A DNA stretch of 64,000 nt from Ochotona curzoniae (GCF_017591425.1 NW_024467083.1:14189001-14253000); one strand, 5' to 3'; shown: positions 21,305 through 33,828, counted from the stretch's first letter. Made by a program: numbers and translations. The notes: a model not told the origin generated them from the sequence alone.

Positions 21305-23570
21305 CAAGCAACCTGCCGTTTCATTTAGAGATCTAATCACCCTGTTCAATAAGGAGTGATATAGTCAATTTCATTATTTATACCTTATGCTGTTAACAAT
21401 TTAACTTTGAATTAGCTGGTTGAATACCAAATATATCTGAATCATTACGTTCAAAGACAATGGCTATACTCCAGAAAATAAAGCATTTTTGCATTCTCCA
21501 TTTTGTTTTAATAACCTTAGTTGTTTTTTTTTTTTTTCCCTAGATCCTCTTGAGTGAAAATACGAAGATGCAAACCACCTCCCTTTGTGATTGGTATTTC
21601 GGAAAGGTCGCTGCTCATCTTCTCTAAGGAGCTCACAGATCCTGGGTCAGGAGGAAACATCATGCCAATCTAATTATTGTTTGCTGAAGCTTCACATCAA
21701 TGACAAAATGATGTACCTGCTCACTCCCAGTGCAATCTGTGATAGCTCGCTAAGTTATTTTTTGATCTGTTACTAATACAACACACATATTCACTTTTGA
21801 ATGCACTTACAATCATATTTAAAACTTTAAAAAAGTTACATTAATTTTCATTAACTTGCTTAGTTAAACAATGTCTTCAGGGGTACTTTGCACCTTTAGG
21901 TAACATTTCTGGGTCACTCTAATCCTCACATTTTTTTTCCTCTATATAATTACAAGCCCAATAGTTTTGTAGTAAGTACAAGATGCTTCATAGTACATAA
22001 AATATTTTAACCTGTTCAAAATATATTGTGTCCTATTTTAGTTATGAATTAGTTTCTTCTTCTTCTTCTTCTTTTTTTTTTTTTTTTGCTTTTAAGAAGA
22101 CTGCATTAAAATTAAGGAAGAAAAGTAGAAATACTTTCACTAGGAGCAATGTTGGAACTACAATAGAATTTTAAAGCTCCTTCTGTTTATAAGTCCGTGA
22201 GTGCTAGAAAGCATAACAGCTTTCCAAAAAAGTGTTCTGTAAGAGACTGATGGATTAAAGCCTGGTGCACAATAGAATCAAAAGCAAAGCGTTAAGTGAA
22301 CCAGAAGTAAAGTCATGTGGAAGGAAATTTTAAAGATGTTCTTATGTTTCAAAGAAAAAAAAAAGAAGGAAAAAAATCCTCTAACTTCTAGACACACTAT
22401 AATGAAGGCTAGTCAATTTGCTATTTACTCTAATCCATATTATAATAAGTAACATATACAGTGTGTTGTCTTAGTACTTAGTGGTTATGGTAAATAAAAT
22501 TTGATACATTTTATTATACAAGTTGATTCAGTCATTATGATATATTCCATACTGTGCCATTTTTTTTAGTAAATAAAGCATTAATAAATAAACACCATGG
22601 TAAATGCTAAATACTTTATACATAGGAAAAGCAATCTACACAGGCAAAGGAGACACTATTAGGAAAAGCCAAGGGGCTAATTCAGTTCATAACGGAAGTA
22701 CTAAAAGTAACCAGTCATTATTCCATAGTTTAAAAATAAATAGGGCATGCCACCAAGGTATAAAGCAAAAGAAAGGGGATCTTCATGACCTCAGCAAGCA
22801 CCTACAAAACTGAAAATGGAAGAGGCAGTTTTAATTAAATAAATATGTAAAAGTGAAGTTATTTTACTCTTTTGGCATTCGGCAACTTATTCTTTTACAA
22901 ATGGTGCCTTAAATAATTAAATAAAATGCATTTATTAGTAAAAGAATTTCATAGCAAATTAATTCTACTTTCAAAGGCAAAGTAGACATGCCCCTTATAT
23001 TTAACAAGTGATTTGACTAGTATAAATATCTCTTATCTATTTATAAAATTTTGGCACACAACCATCAATTCGCTGAAGATTCAACGTTTTCTTATTTCAA
23101 TATATGTTTCTGAAATGAGAATTGCCAAGAGTGAATCTGTGTTTATTTTTACTAGTTTTTTTTTTGTTTTTTAGCAAAGTTTAAAACAATTTAAACTTTG
23201 TTTTAAGTTTTATAGAATAGATTAGTAGAGGAATGTTGGCAATCACGCCTAGCAAACTTTCACTTTTCATCTTCTATTATAAACACAGAATCGAAAATAT
23301 CTAAATTTTCATTCGTTTCTGTTGATATTTTATTTAAAACAAGGCTATGATCACTATGGAAATTAAAATGAATTTTGCATTGATACACACAAATATATAT
23401 GTTCACATATATCAGAATCTGTAAAATCTGTTACATACAGACAGCCAAGGAAGGGATGGCAACAAAGGTAGTATTATATGGAGAAAAACAGCAACAAAGA
23501 AACATCTGAAATTCTCAGACAGGAACCAGATGCCATCAACTGCCTTGTTACTTTCAAGCATGTTTCTTGC
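21305..23570. other. Repeat-poor AT-rich DNA with poly-T and (TTC)n runs
   Basis: Poly-T at ~21523-21537 and (TTC)n plus poly-T at 22057-22088 are the only repeats I see. The short plus frames at 21591-21776 and 22604-22813 have no recognisable family. Confidence 0.4.
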
Positions 23571-23612
23571 TTTTTCTTCCTTCCTTCCTTTCTCCTTCCC
23601 TCCATTCCTCCC

Positions 23613-23660
<48 letters not shown>

Positions 23661-23682
23661 CTCTGTCTTTCAAATATAAAGT
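23571..23682 (+). repeat. (CTTC)n and (CT)n microsatellite, probable CSINE tail
   Basis: CTTC units then ~40 bp of pure CT, followed by 'CTGTCTTTCAAATATAAA', which is the CSINE 3'-end motif. The rest of a SINE is not visible. The Ser/Leu-rich frames here are artefacts. Confidence 0.85.
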
Positions 23683-24201
23683 CTTAGATGACTTATTCAC
23701 TTCAGCTTTCCAGAGATGCAAGCTAAACTCTGACGGTATTCCCTCACAGACACTATAGAATTATATATATGTGCTGTTTTAAGATACTAACCTTATAGTT
23801 TCACTTTTATTCAACAATAATCAATACAAGATCACTTTGTTCTAATAATGAGAAAAATGGGATGACTTAATCAATTAAAGGAAACCTTGTTGATTTTCAT
23901 CACCAGCAGTGTAGTGAATGGTAGAAAAATCCATCAGAGCTCAGTTTCCCTCTCTTCCTCCTCTAGTTTTTTCTTTTGTTATTTTCTTTCATTTACTGTC
24001 TCCCTCTTCTTTTTATTCCCTCTATCCTTTCCGCATAAAGTATCTTTTATTCTAGTTATTATAAAGAATGCAAAGCCAAATAATGTGTTAAATTCTAAAA
24101 TTTATCCCCAAGCTTTGCTTCTGCTACTATTTTTTTTTTTTGTCATGATGACTGTTTATTTTAGACGTCTAAAAACTTTTCGGACTTTGAAAGTAAAATG
24201 T

Positions 24202-24236
24202 TGGCTGGTCCAAGTGCAGTGGTGCTTACAACTAAT
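24202..24236 (+). mobile_element. 35-bp head-only CSINE insertion with perfect 14-bp TSD
   Basis: A SINE-head-like segment ('TGGCTGGTCCAAGTGCAGTG', 'GTGCTTACAACTAAT') lies between two identical 14-mers, TGAAAGTAAAATGT, at 24188-24201 and 24237-24250. There is no body and no A-tail. The TSD is exact; the SINE-head match is looser than at 9085. Confidence 0.65.
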
Positions 24237-24289
24237 TGAAAGTAAAATGTAAAAACCTTTTAAAAAATGTAATTAATTCCACATTAAGA

Positions 24290-24729
24290 ACATGTACCAC
24301 ATGCACGCCATCTTAAAGGCTAGGTGTTTGGTTTGTGACAGATGAAGGGACAGAAGATGGAACAAGTTAATCAACCACCTCAGCAACAAAATACCGGGCA
24401 AATAGAGACGCTATGATGGACAATGACAATTAATGGATTTTTCAACAACCTCATCGTGTTTGGAGAGGCAAGATTGGCAGCAATTTCAAAACTGGTGACC
24501 TATTGAAACCACTTCAATGAGTATCTCAGAGCATGCCCCACATGAGGGACTTGGGGTGGGTGGGAAATCAGGTGGGGCTTGTCCCTCAATATCCCCCTCT
24601 ACCTCAGATATATGAAGGAAACAATATGGAAATAATAGTCTTACCCACTTTCCTGTAGCCCTTGACCCTTTATGCACAAATTAACCATGTAAAGATTGTT
24701 AAAATAAAAAAATAAATTAAAAAAAAAAG
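24290..24729 (+). mobile_element. A-tailed retroposon (L1 3' end or processed transcript)
   Basis: A coherent ~430-bp block of higher complexity ('ACCGGGCAAATAGAGACGC', 'GAGTATCTCAGAGCATGCCC', 'CACATGAGGGACTTGGGG') ends in 'GTAAAGATTGTTAAAATAAA' and an A-rich tail. The G-rich tract followed by a poly-A end suits an L1 3' UTR, but I cannot exclude a processed mRNA copy. No open frame supports a gene. Confidence 0.45.
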
Positions 24730-24999
24730 ATTTGAAAGAGTTTGCAAATGTAACAGCACCAACATGTGACTCCTCTGAAAATGTATCTGCAAGCTTCATT
24801 GGAGAAAATATGTATTGTTTTTACATATGCAAATTCAATTTAATGTTCCAAAATAAAAATGTAAGTATATACTTCAATGTTTTACATTTTAAAAATACTA
24901 TATGTATATATATTTATATGTAATCTCAGACATACAAAAAATCAAGTTAAAATAACCTAAATTTTGAGATGGTATTTGCTGCATATTGATTTTTTTCTT

Positions 25000-25247
25000 T
25001 TAAATTTATTTTCATTCTTTTATATGTTCTTTTATTTATTTATTTGAAGAATTAAAGAGAGAGTGAGAAACAGAGGAGAGGTCAGTCTTCCATCTGCTTT
25101 TTCCTGCATAAAACGGCTTCCGGGATTGGGGCAAACTGGAGCCAGGAGACATGAGCTTTGTTCTGGTCTTCCTTATTAATGTTAGTGCTCCGAGTACTTG
25201 AGTTATCTTCTGTTGCTTATTGAGGCCATTGGCAGGGAGCTGAATCA
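25000..25247 (-). mobile_element. CSINE, old, minus strand
   Basis: Tail 'TTTATTTATTTATTTGAAGA', purine tract 'GAGAGAGTGAGAAACAGAGG', 'CTGGAGCCAGGAGACATGAG' and 'GGCAGGGAGCTGAATCATTA'. The head is lost or degraded. Confidence 0.75.
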
Positions 25248-25343
25248 TTAATCAGAATACAAAATCTTTAAAAGTAATTCATATGTATGAATTAATTTAT
25301 ATACATATACATGTATAAATATATACATTTATACACACACACA

Positions 25344-25647
25344 TTTTTGTTTTTATTGGAAAAGCAGATTTACACAGAGAGGGATCTTCCATTCGTTGGT
25401 TCATGCCCTAATTGGGCACAATGGTCAGAACTGATCTAATCTGAAGCCAGAAACCAGGAGCTCCTTCTGGGTATCCCATGTGGTTGCAGAGTCCCAAGGC
25501 TTTGGGCCATCCTCAGCTGCTTTACCAGGCTGGAAGTAGGGAATTGGATGGGAAGTGGAGCAGCCGGGATAATAACCAATGCCCATATGGGATCCCAGCT
25601 CATGCAAGGCATGGATTTAGCTCCTGGGCTACCACACTGAACCTGTG
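25344..25647 (-). mobile_element. CSINE, full length, minus strand
   Basis: 'TTTTTATTGGAAAAGCAGAT', 'GTTGCAGAGTCCCAAGGCTT', 'GGATAATAACCAATGCCCAT', and head 'GGGCTACCACACTGAACCTG' at the right. Confidence 0.92.
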
Positions 25648-25649
25648 TG

Positions 25650-25765
25650 CATTATTTAGAGGAGAAGCTATTTTACAGAGTGTCTATCCACTGGCTTACT
25701 CCTCAAGAGCCAGGCCTATGTTCTGGGAATTGAGTTTAGATGCTGTTATGTAGAATTTGAACATT
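25650..25765 (-). mobile_element. CSINE internal fragment, minus strand
   Basis: 'GTGTCTATCCACTGGCTTAC' and 'TCCTCAAGAGCCAGGCCTAT' match the CSINE 3' half. It lies immediately beyond the head of the previous copy, so that copy probably inserted into it. Confidence 0.5.
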
Positions 25766-25769
25766 TCCA

Positions 25770-27380
25770 CAGAGGCTAAACGCATGTGGTCAATATTATG
25801 ATTCTTTTATGACTCTGAAGTTGTTTGATATCGGCATTTTGATTTGTAACAGGCAAACAGTAATTCCTACTGTTAGAGGTACATTTAGGAAAAAAAGTGA
25901 AATAACAGAAATGTAACAAGAGTGCTTCTTGCTAAAAAAGATAACACTAATTATCTATTAATTCAAAATTTTCTCCTGATAGACTTTACTTTGTCTCTAC
26001 CTGTTTTTTTTTTAATTTTTATAATTAGTAGACTTTTAAATAGTTTTCTCATATGTATGATGAAAATTTGTGGAACATCTTTAGTATTAAAATGTTGCTA
26101 CCATTGAAATATACAGGGATACATGGGTATTTAGCATATAAAACAAATATTGCATATTCAACATTAATTCCAAATAATTATTATATTGCAAAATTTCTAG
26201 TTACTTCTATTGCATGGGAAAAAGTTAAGAGCAAAAATACTTTACAGAACTTAGTAAGAAATAAAAAAAAATTGAACTAGATGACAAAGAAAAAAATGAA
26301 TGTGATGATTAATATAATGTGAAATGTCTCAAATAGGTTTTCCTGTAATAGGCATATGTAGGGAAGCAACACGCAGAACTATAACCAAATCAAATAATTT
26401 TAGCTGTTTAATATTTTTAAAATATAATTAATCGTACTTATTATCATACTGTGTGGAATAGACTTCTAGTGTTCCATGTCTCTCAGAGGAAAATAGCCTT
26501 GAGCAAAGTTAAACCTTTTCTGCATAGTAAACTGTTATTTACTCTCCCTGTCTCTATTTTATGTTATCTGAAAATATAAAGCTGCAACTTCAAAGTCATT
26601 ACGAATAGAAAGTCTGCCCTACACTTGAATATCCTTCATATGAAGTGCACTCCAGAGGAAGAATTTAATGATTGGAGTAGCAGACGGATGCTCTCAATAC
26701 CCCCTGCAATTCTGGCATCAAGGTCATTCTACACGCACTTACTAGAAGCAGCGGCACACAGCTGGACTCAAAACCCAGGGGAAGCTCTTCAATAGGAGGC
26801 TTCCAGAGCTGAATCAGGTTCTCTACTTGCTTTCTTGTCAGGCAACCATCACTGCATTTTTAAAGTTACTGCTGCTGCAGCATCAAAAGAGGCATGTTTA
26901 TACAGAAACATCCTATGCATCCAGGAAGGAATAAACTATAGTTGCAGTAATAGGCTAGATACGGAGTTTCTAATTTCAATCTAGCAAGCTATGTGGAAAG
27001 TTGAGTATTCTCCTCTCAATTCATTATTTCCCTCCGGTGTGGAAAAAGTGCAAGGAAAGTGCAACACAAATCTATGCAGGGGTATAAAGAATAAATCCTA
27101 TGTTGTAAACAAAGTGCTGAACTTCATTGAACATATAGTTGTTACATACCTCATGCTGGACTTCTTTTCATTATGAAAAAAACATCTCACTGAGTTATGT
27201 AGGTGGCAGTCGAGTTATGTAGGTGGAGTAGTCCCTCTGTAAAGAGTTTTTAAAATGAACATAATACACTAGGATTATAAAAGAAAAAAGCAGACACAAT
27301 TAACTAGGAGAGATAACAGGTTAGTGAACACTGAGTGCCTGTCCTGAGTAAGATCACGTTTGACTTGCGGCCACAAAAAT
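25770..27380. other. Repeat-poor AT-rich DNA
   Basis: No recognisable gene or element. 26640-26830 has faint resemblance to an old CSINE ('CTGGACTCAAAACCCAGGG') but not enough to call. Confidence 0.3.
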
Positions 27381-27396
27381 CAAAATGAATAAGTTA

Positions 27397-27722
27397 GGCC
27401 CAGAGCGGTAGCCTAGCAGCTAAAGTTCTCACTTTACAGGACCTAGGATCCCATATGAGTGCCATTTCTAATCCCAACGGCCCTGCTTCCCATCCAGCTC
27501 CCTGTTTGTGGCCTGGGAAAGCAGTCAAGGACAGCCCAAAACCTCAGGACCCTGCACCTGTGCGGGAGACCCAGAAGAAGCTCGTGGCTTTGGATTGGCT
27601 CAGCTTCCGCCACTGTAGCCGCTTGGGGAATGACTCATCGGATATAATATCTTCCTCTCTGGTTCTCCTCCTCTCTGTATATCTGAATTTCCAATAAAAA
27701 TAAAATAAATATATATATTTTT
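27397..27722 (+). mobile_element. CSINE, full length, plus strand, with TSD
   Basis: Head 'GGCCCAGAGCGGTAGCCTAG', B box 'TTCTAATCCCAACGG', body 'GTGGCCTGGGAAAGCAGTCA', tail 'TTTCCAATAAAAATAAAATA'. A 9-bp direct repeat ATGAATAAG flanks it at 27385-27393 and 27727-27735. Confidence 0.95.
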
Positions 27723-27739
27723 AAAGATGAATAAGCCTT

Positions 27740-28855
27740 CCCGAATTCTGCCAGTGTCATAATATTAAACTAATAACTCCATGGAAATTTCCAGATTTAC
27801 TGTCAAATTTTGTCTTGAATTGGTCGAATGCTGAAGTACAAATATTGACTTTGGAAAAATACGTATAAAGTATCGGGGTGGGTGCTTGTTTAACACATGC
27901 AGTGCATATGAAATGATAGTTAAGATCTGACAGAGCTGGTAGCAAAACCTTCATGGCATTGCATACCCATGGATGACCGAAGCACGAAACTAAAACGTTG
28001 AAGTTGATGAATGTTGTGGTATTGTCTTTCTATATCTATAAAAATGTCATCAATTGGCTCAAAATCAACTATTCCTGATCATTACTTAGCATCATTTGTG
28101 AATAACTTAGCATTTTGTCACATAGCAATTGTTTTCCAGATTTTCTTCCCTCTGGATTTAGTATAACGTAAAAAATAGAATCCAAAGGCTTCATGTCCAG
28201 GCTTCGTCAACATGAATACTTATTAACACAGTAAAAAAAAAATGCACATGTTTATCAAAGTTGTCATCTGCTAAACTCTAACAATATAGTTTCTTACCTA
28301 GGACGTTCACCAACCCTTTCCAATAGGTCCGTTTATCATGGTCAGAGGCTGTTTATAAGAGAGTAAGTCAAATTTAAAACCAATGAGACAAGCTCGTGTA
28401 ATCTTTGCTAAACTACTTTAGTCACCAGGAAAATAGATTTTCTCATCCGTAACAAGGAAGAGTTGATGCTGGTATAATATGAAATGTTTTAGTTTTTAAT
28501 TGGCATACGCTTTTGAAAACTTAGCATGTTGCCTAGCAAATCCTAAATTTAATATATATGTCTATTTGAGGAAATGCTGTATTTCTGTGTTAGTATAATG
28601 TTAAACTTTCTTTACCTACATTAGAGGAACACATGTCTAGTCCTCCAAGATTTTCTCTCAAAATTCGCCTTTGGTTTATTTTTATTTCAGGTAATAATTA
28701 TAAAAAAAATTCAGTTGCTAGAAATACACATAAAAGCAAAGTATATTTTAAGAGAAACAAATGTTCATACTGCCCAATAATCAATAACAGAGAAAAACAT
28801 TTTTCCATAGCTATTATACTGCTTTCAAATAAATTAGAATACTTTTATGTCTCTT
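27740..28855. other. Repeat-poor AT-rich DNA
   Basis: Nothing recognised. The plus frame at 28633-28860 has no family resemblance. Confidence 0.3.
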
Positions 28856-28856
28856 T

Positions 28857-29164
28857 ATAAGATTTATTTATTTATTATTGGAAAGGAAGATATTCAGAGA
28901 AGAGGAGAGACAGAGGGGAAGAGATTCCATCCGATGATTCACACCCATGCAGCCACAGTGGCCAGAGCCGAAGCCTGAGCCTCTTCCGGGTCTCCCACTC
29001 AGGTGCAGGGTCCATAGCCATCCAGTCATCCTCAGCTACTTTCCCAAGCCACAAGCTGGGAGCTGGACCAGAAGCCTGCTGCCAGTATTAGAACTGGCGC
29101 CCTCATGGGATCCTGAGTCTTGCAAAGTGAGTACTTTAGCTGCTTGGCTATCTCCCCCGGGGTA
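28857..29164 (-). mobile_element. CSINE, full length, minus strand
   Basis: 'AAGATTTATTTATTTATTAT', 'TCTTCCGGGTCTCCCACTCA', 'CAGTATTAGAACTGGCGCCC', and head 'GCTTGGCTATCTCCCCCGGG'. Confidence 0.9.
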
Positions 29165-29297
29165 TTGTTTATGTCTTTTAAGGAGTAATTATAGGGTCTT
29201 AATTTTACTATATCTACAAATTGATATTTTTGTTGAATGAATTCTCTCTCTCTATCTCTCTGTCTCTCTCCTTTCCAACATATAATGTGCTTAAGTC

Positions 29298-29634
29298 ATG
29301 AGCCTGGCATGAAAGCCTGGTGGCTAAAGCCTTGCCTTGAATACGCCAGGATTCCATATGAGCCCACGTTCATACCCAGGCTGCTTCCCTTCCTTTCTAG
29401 CTCCCTGCTTGTATCCTGGGAAAGCAGCTGAGGACAGGCCAGACCTTGGGATCCTGCAGCTCTGTGGGAGACCCAGAGTAGGCTCCTTGCTCCTGGATAC
29501 TGATAGCTCAGTTCTGGTTATTATAGCCATTTGGTGAGTGTATAGTGTATAGTGTATGGTTCACTCTCTGTCTCTCCTTCTCTCTGTAAATCTTACTTCC
29601 AAACAAAAATAAATAAATCTTTCAAAATAAAGTG
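29298..29634 (+). mobile_element. CSINE, full length, plus strand
   Basis: Head 'GAGCCTGGCATGAAAGCCTG', body 'TATCCTGGGAAAGCAGCTGA', tail 'CTTCCAAACAAAAATAAATA'. A local triplication of GTGTATA near 29536-29560 interrupts the 3' part. Imperfect flanking repeats (GTGCTTAAGTCAT / GTGCTTTAATCTCAT) suggest the TSD. Confidence 0.9.
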
Positions 29635-29639
29635 CTTTA

Positions 29640-30428
29640 ATCTCATATTAGATGCTCTGAAATAAGTAAAGAATTAAGTATACTACTTGATCATTTTGTC
29701 TAATAATCTTCCTTAAGTTGTCTTTAGCATACAGACTGAACATTCTGCTTCTTTATTCTTGATCTACTTCATGTTTTTTCTTCCATCATATAATATTCTA
29801 CAAAGTAATACTTGTCAAAGGCACTACTATTTTTTAAACTTCTTAACTAATTTTATCAAATTAACAAAGCCCTAACTTTGTTTATGCCCAACAGTCTGGT
29901 CTCAAAAATATAAATATTAGTTAAAAATACCTTAAAAGAATGTTAACTAATCTGTTTGATTCAATTATGATCAATACTGCAGTGGCATATAACACTAACA
30001 AATTAAAATTCCTTAAGTTGCTTATTTACGTATTATATACTCCAAACCACTTCTCGTTCTATAGTCCCACTTTTGTTTTCTGCTGATAATATCTCTTCTG
30101 GTTAACGGACCATTGTAGATGCTCAATGTGCTCATTTCACTTCCTTTGAAGACATTGCTCTCAGCTGGTGATTGAAAGGCGCATTTCAGCATTGCTACTA
30201 GGCCAAGCCTCACCCAGACCCCTCCATAATATATACCTCCACATAAACCTAAGTATGTACATTCTTGAGCTATTCTCTGTTAGAGAAAAAACAAGTTCTA
30301 CTCTAGCCCACTTTAGGCCACTTTAAAAACATGCAAGAGAGTGTGACATAGGTTAATACCTCCACTGAGTCTTCTGAAATTAATTATCCTACAGCTTTCA
30401 TGCACTCTCTTCTGTGAAGTGTTGGCCA
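29640..30428. other. Repeat-poor AT-rich DNA
   Basis: Nothing recognised. Confidence 0.3.
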
Positions 30429-30429
30429 C

Positions 30430-30800
30430 ATTTTTAAATATTTATTTTTATTTGAAAGGAAAAAAAGAGATAGCAAGATGTGTGTGTGTGTGTGTGAGAG
30501 AGACAGAGAGATATCTTGCAACTCTCTACTAGCTAACTTTTCAAGTGGCTACAGTGACCACGACTGACTGAGCCAGCATGAAGTCAGTAGCCAGCAGCTC
30601 CTTTTGAGTCTCCTGTGTTAGTTCAATGATTCAAAAACTTGGCCATATTGCACCATTTTCCCAGGCACATTAGCTGGGATCTGGATAAGAGGCAGAACAT
30701 GTGGTATTCAAACCATTACCATTGACCGAGGAGAGTGTTACGGGCAGTGGCACAAGCCACTACACTATGACACAAACCACTACAATATGACACTGCTCCT
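30430..30800 (-). mobile_element. CSINE, old subtype, minus strand, with (TG)n and a local duplication
   Basis: 'TAAATATTTATTTTTATTTG', a (TG)n at 30479-30496, 'GTGGCTACAGTGACCACGAC', 'TTAGCTGGGATCTGGATAAG', and head near 30745-30780. The head end carries a tandem duplication ('CACAAGCCACTACACTATGA' / 'CACAAACCACTACAATATGA'). Confidence 0.8.
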
Positions 30801-30804
30801 ATGT

Positions 30805-31800
30805 ATTCTTTATTCAGTATGTGCTAAAGAAGGATGAGATTTTTGGATATTATGTGCACTATAATTTATGTCTGCTTATATATTTTCCTCAGGAATGCTA
30901 CAGCATAGCTCTTCTGTTTATAAATTTCCCCATAATGCTCTTGGAATGCAGCTGTTTTAAAATTGGAACCTCACTTGTCTTTTACCCATCAAATTTGTCT
31001 AAATTTGTCACCAAGAGCAGTTGAGCCTGGTGCTGAACAGGAAGCTTCCTCTCCAGAAGTTAATAATAATCAGCTGTCAAGAGTTTTTCAGGAATGTGTT
31101 TTCCTTCTCTGAGACTCTACTTATCTATTTGTTAAACAGGAATAGTGTGCAGGTTTTAGTGTTATTATGAAGAATCAATTTTAAGTGATAAGTAAAACAT
31201 GTTAAATATATAAAACTTCTCTGTGCCCATGATTTCTTTTTCTGTTCTCTCTCTCTCCCTCTCTCACTCTTTCTTTAATTCTACTATTGAAATGAAGGAT
31301 ACAAGAAGTGAGACTTTGAAAATCCAAGTAGTCCTCTTGTGCTTAGATGAAATTTTGGTTTATAAGCACTTTTTCTTTATCCATCACCCCTGCTCTGATT
31401 AATTCTTTCCACTTTACTGATCATTTTTGTTTGTACATGTATAATCCTTATTGTCTCACAAACTAATGAAAATGTATTCTTATTCTGCAGCCCCTCTCTA
31501 CCGAAAACATGAATTGTCTTCTATACTTGACAACAAATTCACAAAACAGGTCAATTGTGGCAGCTTACCTTTTTCAAAAACTCGCCAGCAGTATTACTGG
31601 CTCTAGCTGCACTTCTACATTGTCACTAGGCTCCAGAATAGGCGACATAGGCCTGTTATTTGTAAATATGCTTGCTTCATCTTTCCTTGTATCCTATGGG
31701 ATTTTGTTATTGATATTATGAATAATGAAAGAAATTATGTTGTATAACTTCACAGAATAGGTAATGAAAGGTAATGTGGTTTAACCACTTTCTCTCATCC
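30805..31800. other. Repeat-poor DNA
   Basis: No recognised family. The 70-residue plus frame at 31509-31721 has a hydrophobic C-terminus but no start context or homology I know. Confidence 0.3.
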
Positions 31801-31809
31801 ACAATATTT

Positions 31810-32160
31810 ATACTTGTTTTCTAACCACCTTACACTAAGGAGGACTGGAGTGTATACATACAAATTTGGGGAAGGAGGGGAATACCTGGATCAGTGGAAC
31901 TCTCATTAAGCAAACAAACAAGCAAATAACTAAAACATGCATATATAGTTGTGACCAAAATATGTTGGACTTTTTACCTATAATGTAATGATACACTTAT
32001 ATAGCAAAATGTATTTTTTTTACTATTACTGAAGGACTATATCATTGTAATAATAAGTGAGGAAATACTAGGTTGGAGAAGAAGGCAGGGTGGTAGGGGA
32101 AATCCTTAAACCTATGAAGTTGTATACTGAAAAAAATTAAAATTAAAGAAATAAAATATG
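31810..32160 (+). mobile_element. Diverged L1 3' UTR end(s), plus strand
   Basis: Two G-rich tracts each precede an A-rich run: 'TTTGGGGAAGGAGGGGAATA' at ~31866 and 'GGCAGGGTGGTAGGGGAAAT' at ~32087, then 'AACCTATGAAGTTGTATACT' and AATTAAAATTAAAG. This matches the G-rich L1 3' UTR ends elsewhere in the window, perhaps as two successive copies. Confidence 0.45.
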
Positions 32161-32164
32161 CACT

Positions 32165-33380
32165 TACAATTGGATTGAAAATCTTTTTTGACCTCAATGG
32201 ACTGTTTCTCAGCTTCTACCTAAATTATAAACATTGACACTGCCCCCACTTGTGTACCTTCTATTTGCTCTTTCACAGAAGTCCACTAACTCAACGTGGC
32301 ATTTTGTGAAAATGACCAATAAGAATTGCATTGCTCTTCTGTTAAATCCCCAGTTCTCCAATGGGATGAGCAGCAACTTTTGACAAACTGATGGCACATT
32401 CCTTTTCTAAATAATATTTTTATGATTTTCTGGACACAATAATTTCAATATGTTCTTCATTCTTTTCTTCTTGTATGCATTCGTGACTGTTTAAAGATAA
32501 ATCCAAGAAAAAATATTTTCTGATCAATTAAGTCTTAAATCTATCATTTTGAGTTCTCTAAAAGTTCAAAACCGATGCATATATTATAAATTTAATCTTC
32601 TCCATAACACTATTTAAGAATGCAGAGATTAAATACGTTCAGCAGCAAACGCTTTTAGCTCAGAATTATTAAATGTTCCTAAGCTTTATTCTTACCTGAG
32701 AAAAGGATCAATGCAGCAGACTGTTTCATTGCTGACATTTTTCTTATTTTGTTCTTGAGCAAATATTGCACACCTGTATTAACATCAAAAGCATCATAAC
32801 AAAATAATTTTTGTCTCCAAGTAGGAAGATCTCTCCTCAAGCCAGCTGTGTTCAAATGATTTAGAATGTGACTCTATTCTTACATATGAATGATATTTCT
32901 TTTCTATAATTCATATAAATTTTCCAAAATAGGCAGCAGAAATCTATACTTAGATTCTTCTACATGCTTCACTTTATTGCGCTGAAAAAATATAAATGGC
33001 AAAGACGTAATTTAATGAAGGCAGAAGCCAGCTTTTTTATAACCTCTAATTTAGCAGATTCTGTCAAATGCTGTGAGATTAACTGTCTCTTTCTTTACAT
33101 AAAATCATAATTTCTTCTCAATGCAAATCCCACGGAGTAGACAAGCATAACTATGTAGTCTCTGCTTGTTATTCCTGCCGCTATCATTAATATGTTATGA
33201 ATAAAATTGACTCACGAAGGGACCATATAGATGTATACTGCTCTGTCAAACTGGCTAGTTAAAAACAACTTTAAACAGTGACTAAAGAATCAATATATAT
33301 TTTAATAAATAAAGATCCCACCTCAAAGATCAAACACCTTAAAAATTGATTGCCTTAGTTGAAAGCACATGGCACAGAAA
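32165..33380. other. Repeat-poor stretch; part is CNE-like
   Basis: No SINE or LINE. 32640-33250 has complex, non-decayed texture with TAATTTA and ATTA-rich words and is listed as a candidate conserved noncoding element. Confidence 0.35.
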
Positions 33381-33384
33381 GAAT

Positions 33385-33475
33385 AAGGGATATATTTCAT
33401 TTCCCACGTGACCACAATGGTCAAGTATGTGTTGGGTAGAAACCCACAGCCAGGAACTCAGGGTCTTCTAAGAAT
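33385..33475 (-). mobile_element. CSINE fragment, minus strand
   Basis: 'TCCCACGTGACCACAATGGT' and 'CCACAGCCAGGAACTCAGGG' resemble the CSINE body on the minus strand. Confidence 0.4.
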
Positions 33476-33639
33476 TTTAGAAGTGTTACATTTAAGTAAA
33501 AATCTTATCTAGCGAAAAATTCAAAGGATACTGAAGAGTTCTCACTTACTCTTACATATATGACTTTATTATTTATTTTTCATATGTTTTATTCATTTCT
33601 TATCATTAATTACCTAATATTGATATATTCATTAGTTTT

Positions 33640-33828
33640 CATAGACTCATGGCAGAGCTGAACTGATCAGAAACCAGGAGCTTCTTCTGGGTCTTAGATG
33701 AATGTATATTATCCCAAGGTTTTGGGATCTTCTCAGCTGCATTTCCAAGGCTGAAGCAGGGAGCTGGATGGGAAGAGGAGCAGCTGGGAAACAAGGACTT
33801 TAGCCACTGGGCTTCTGTGTCAGACCCC
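33640..33828 (-). mobile_element. CSINE 5'-half, minus strand
   Basis: 'GAAACCAGGAGCTTCTTCTG', 'AAGGTTTTGGGATCTTCTCA', 'AGGGAGCTGGATGGGAAGAG' and a truncated head at 33800-33826. The 3' half is replaced by AT-rich text. Confidence 0.75.
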
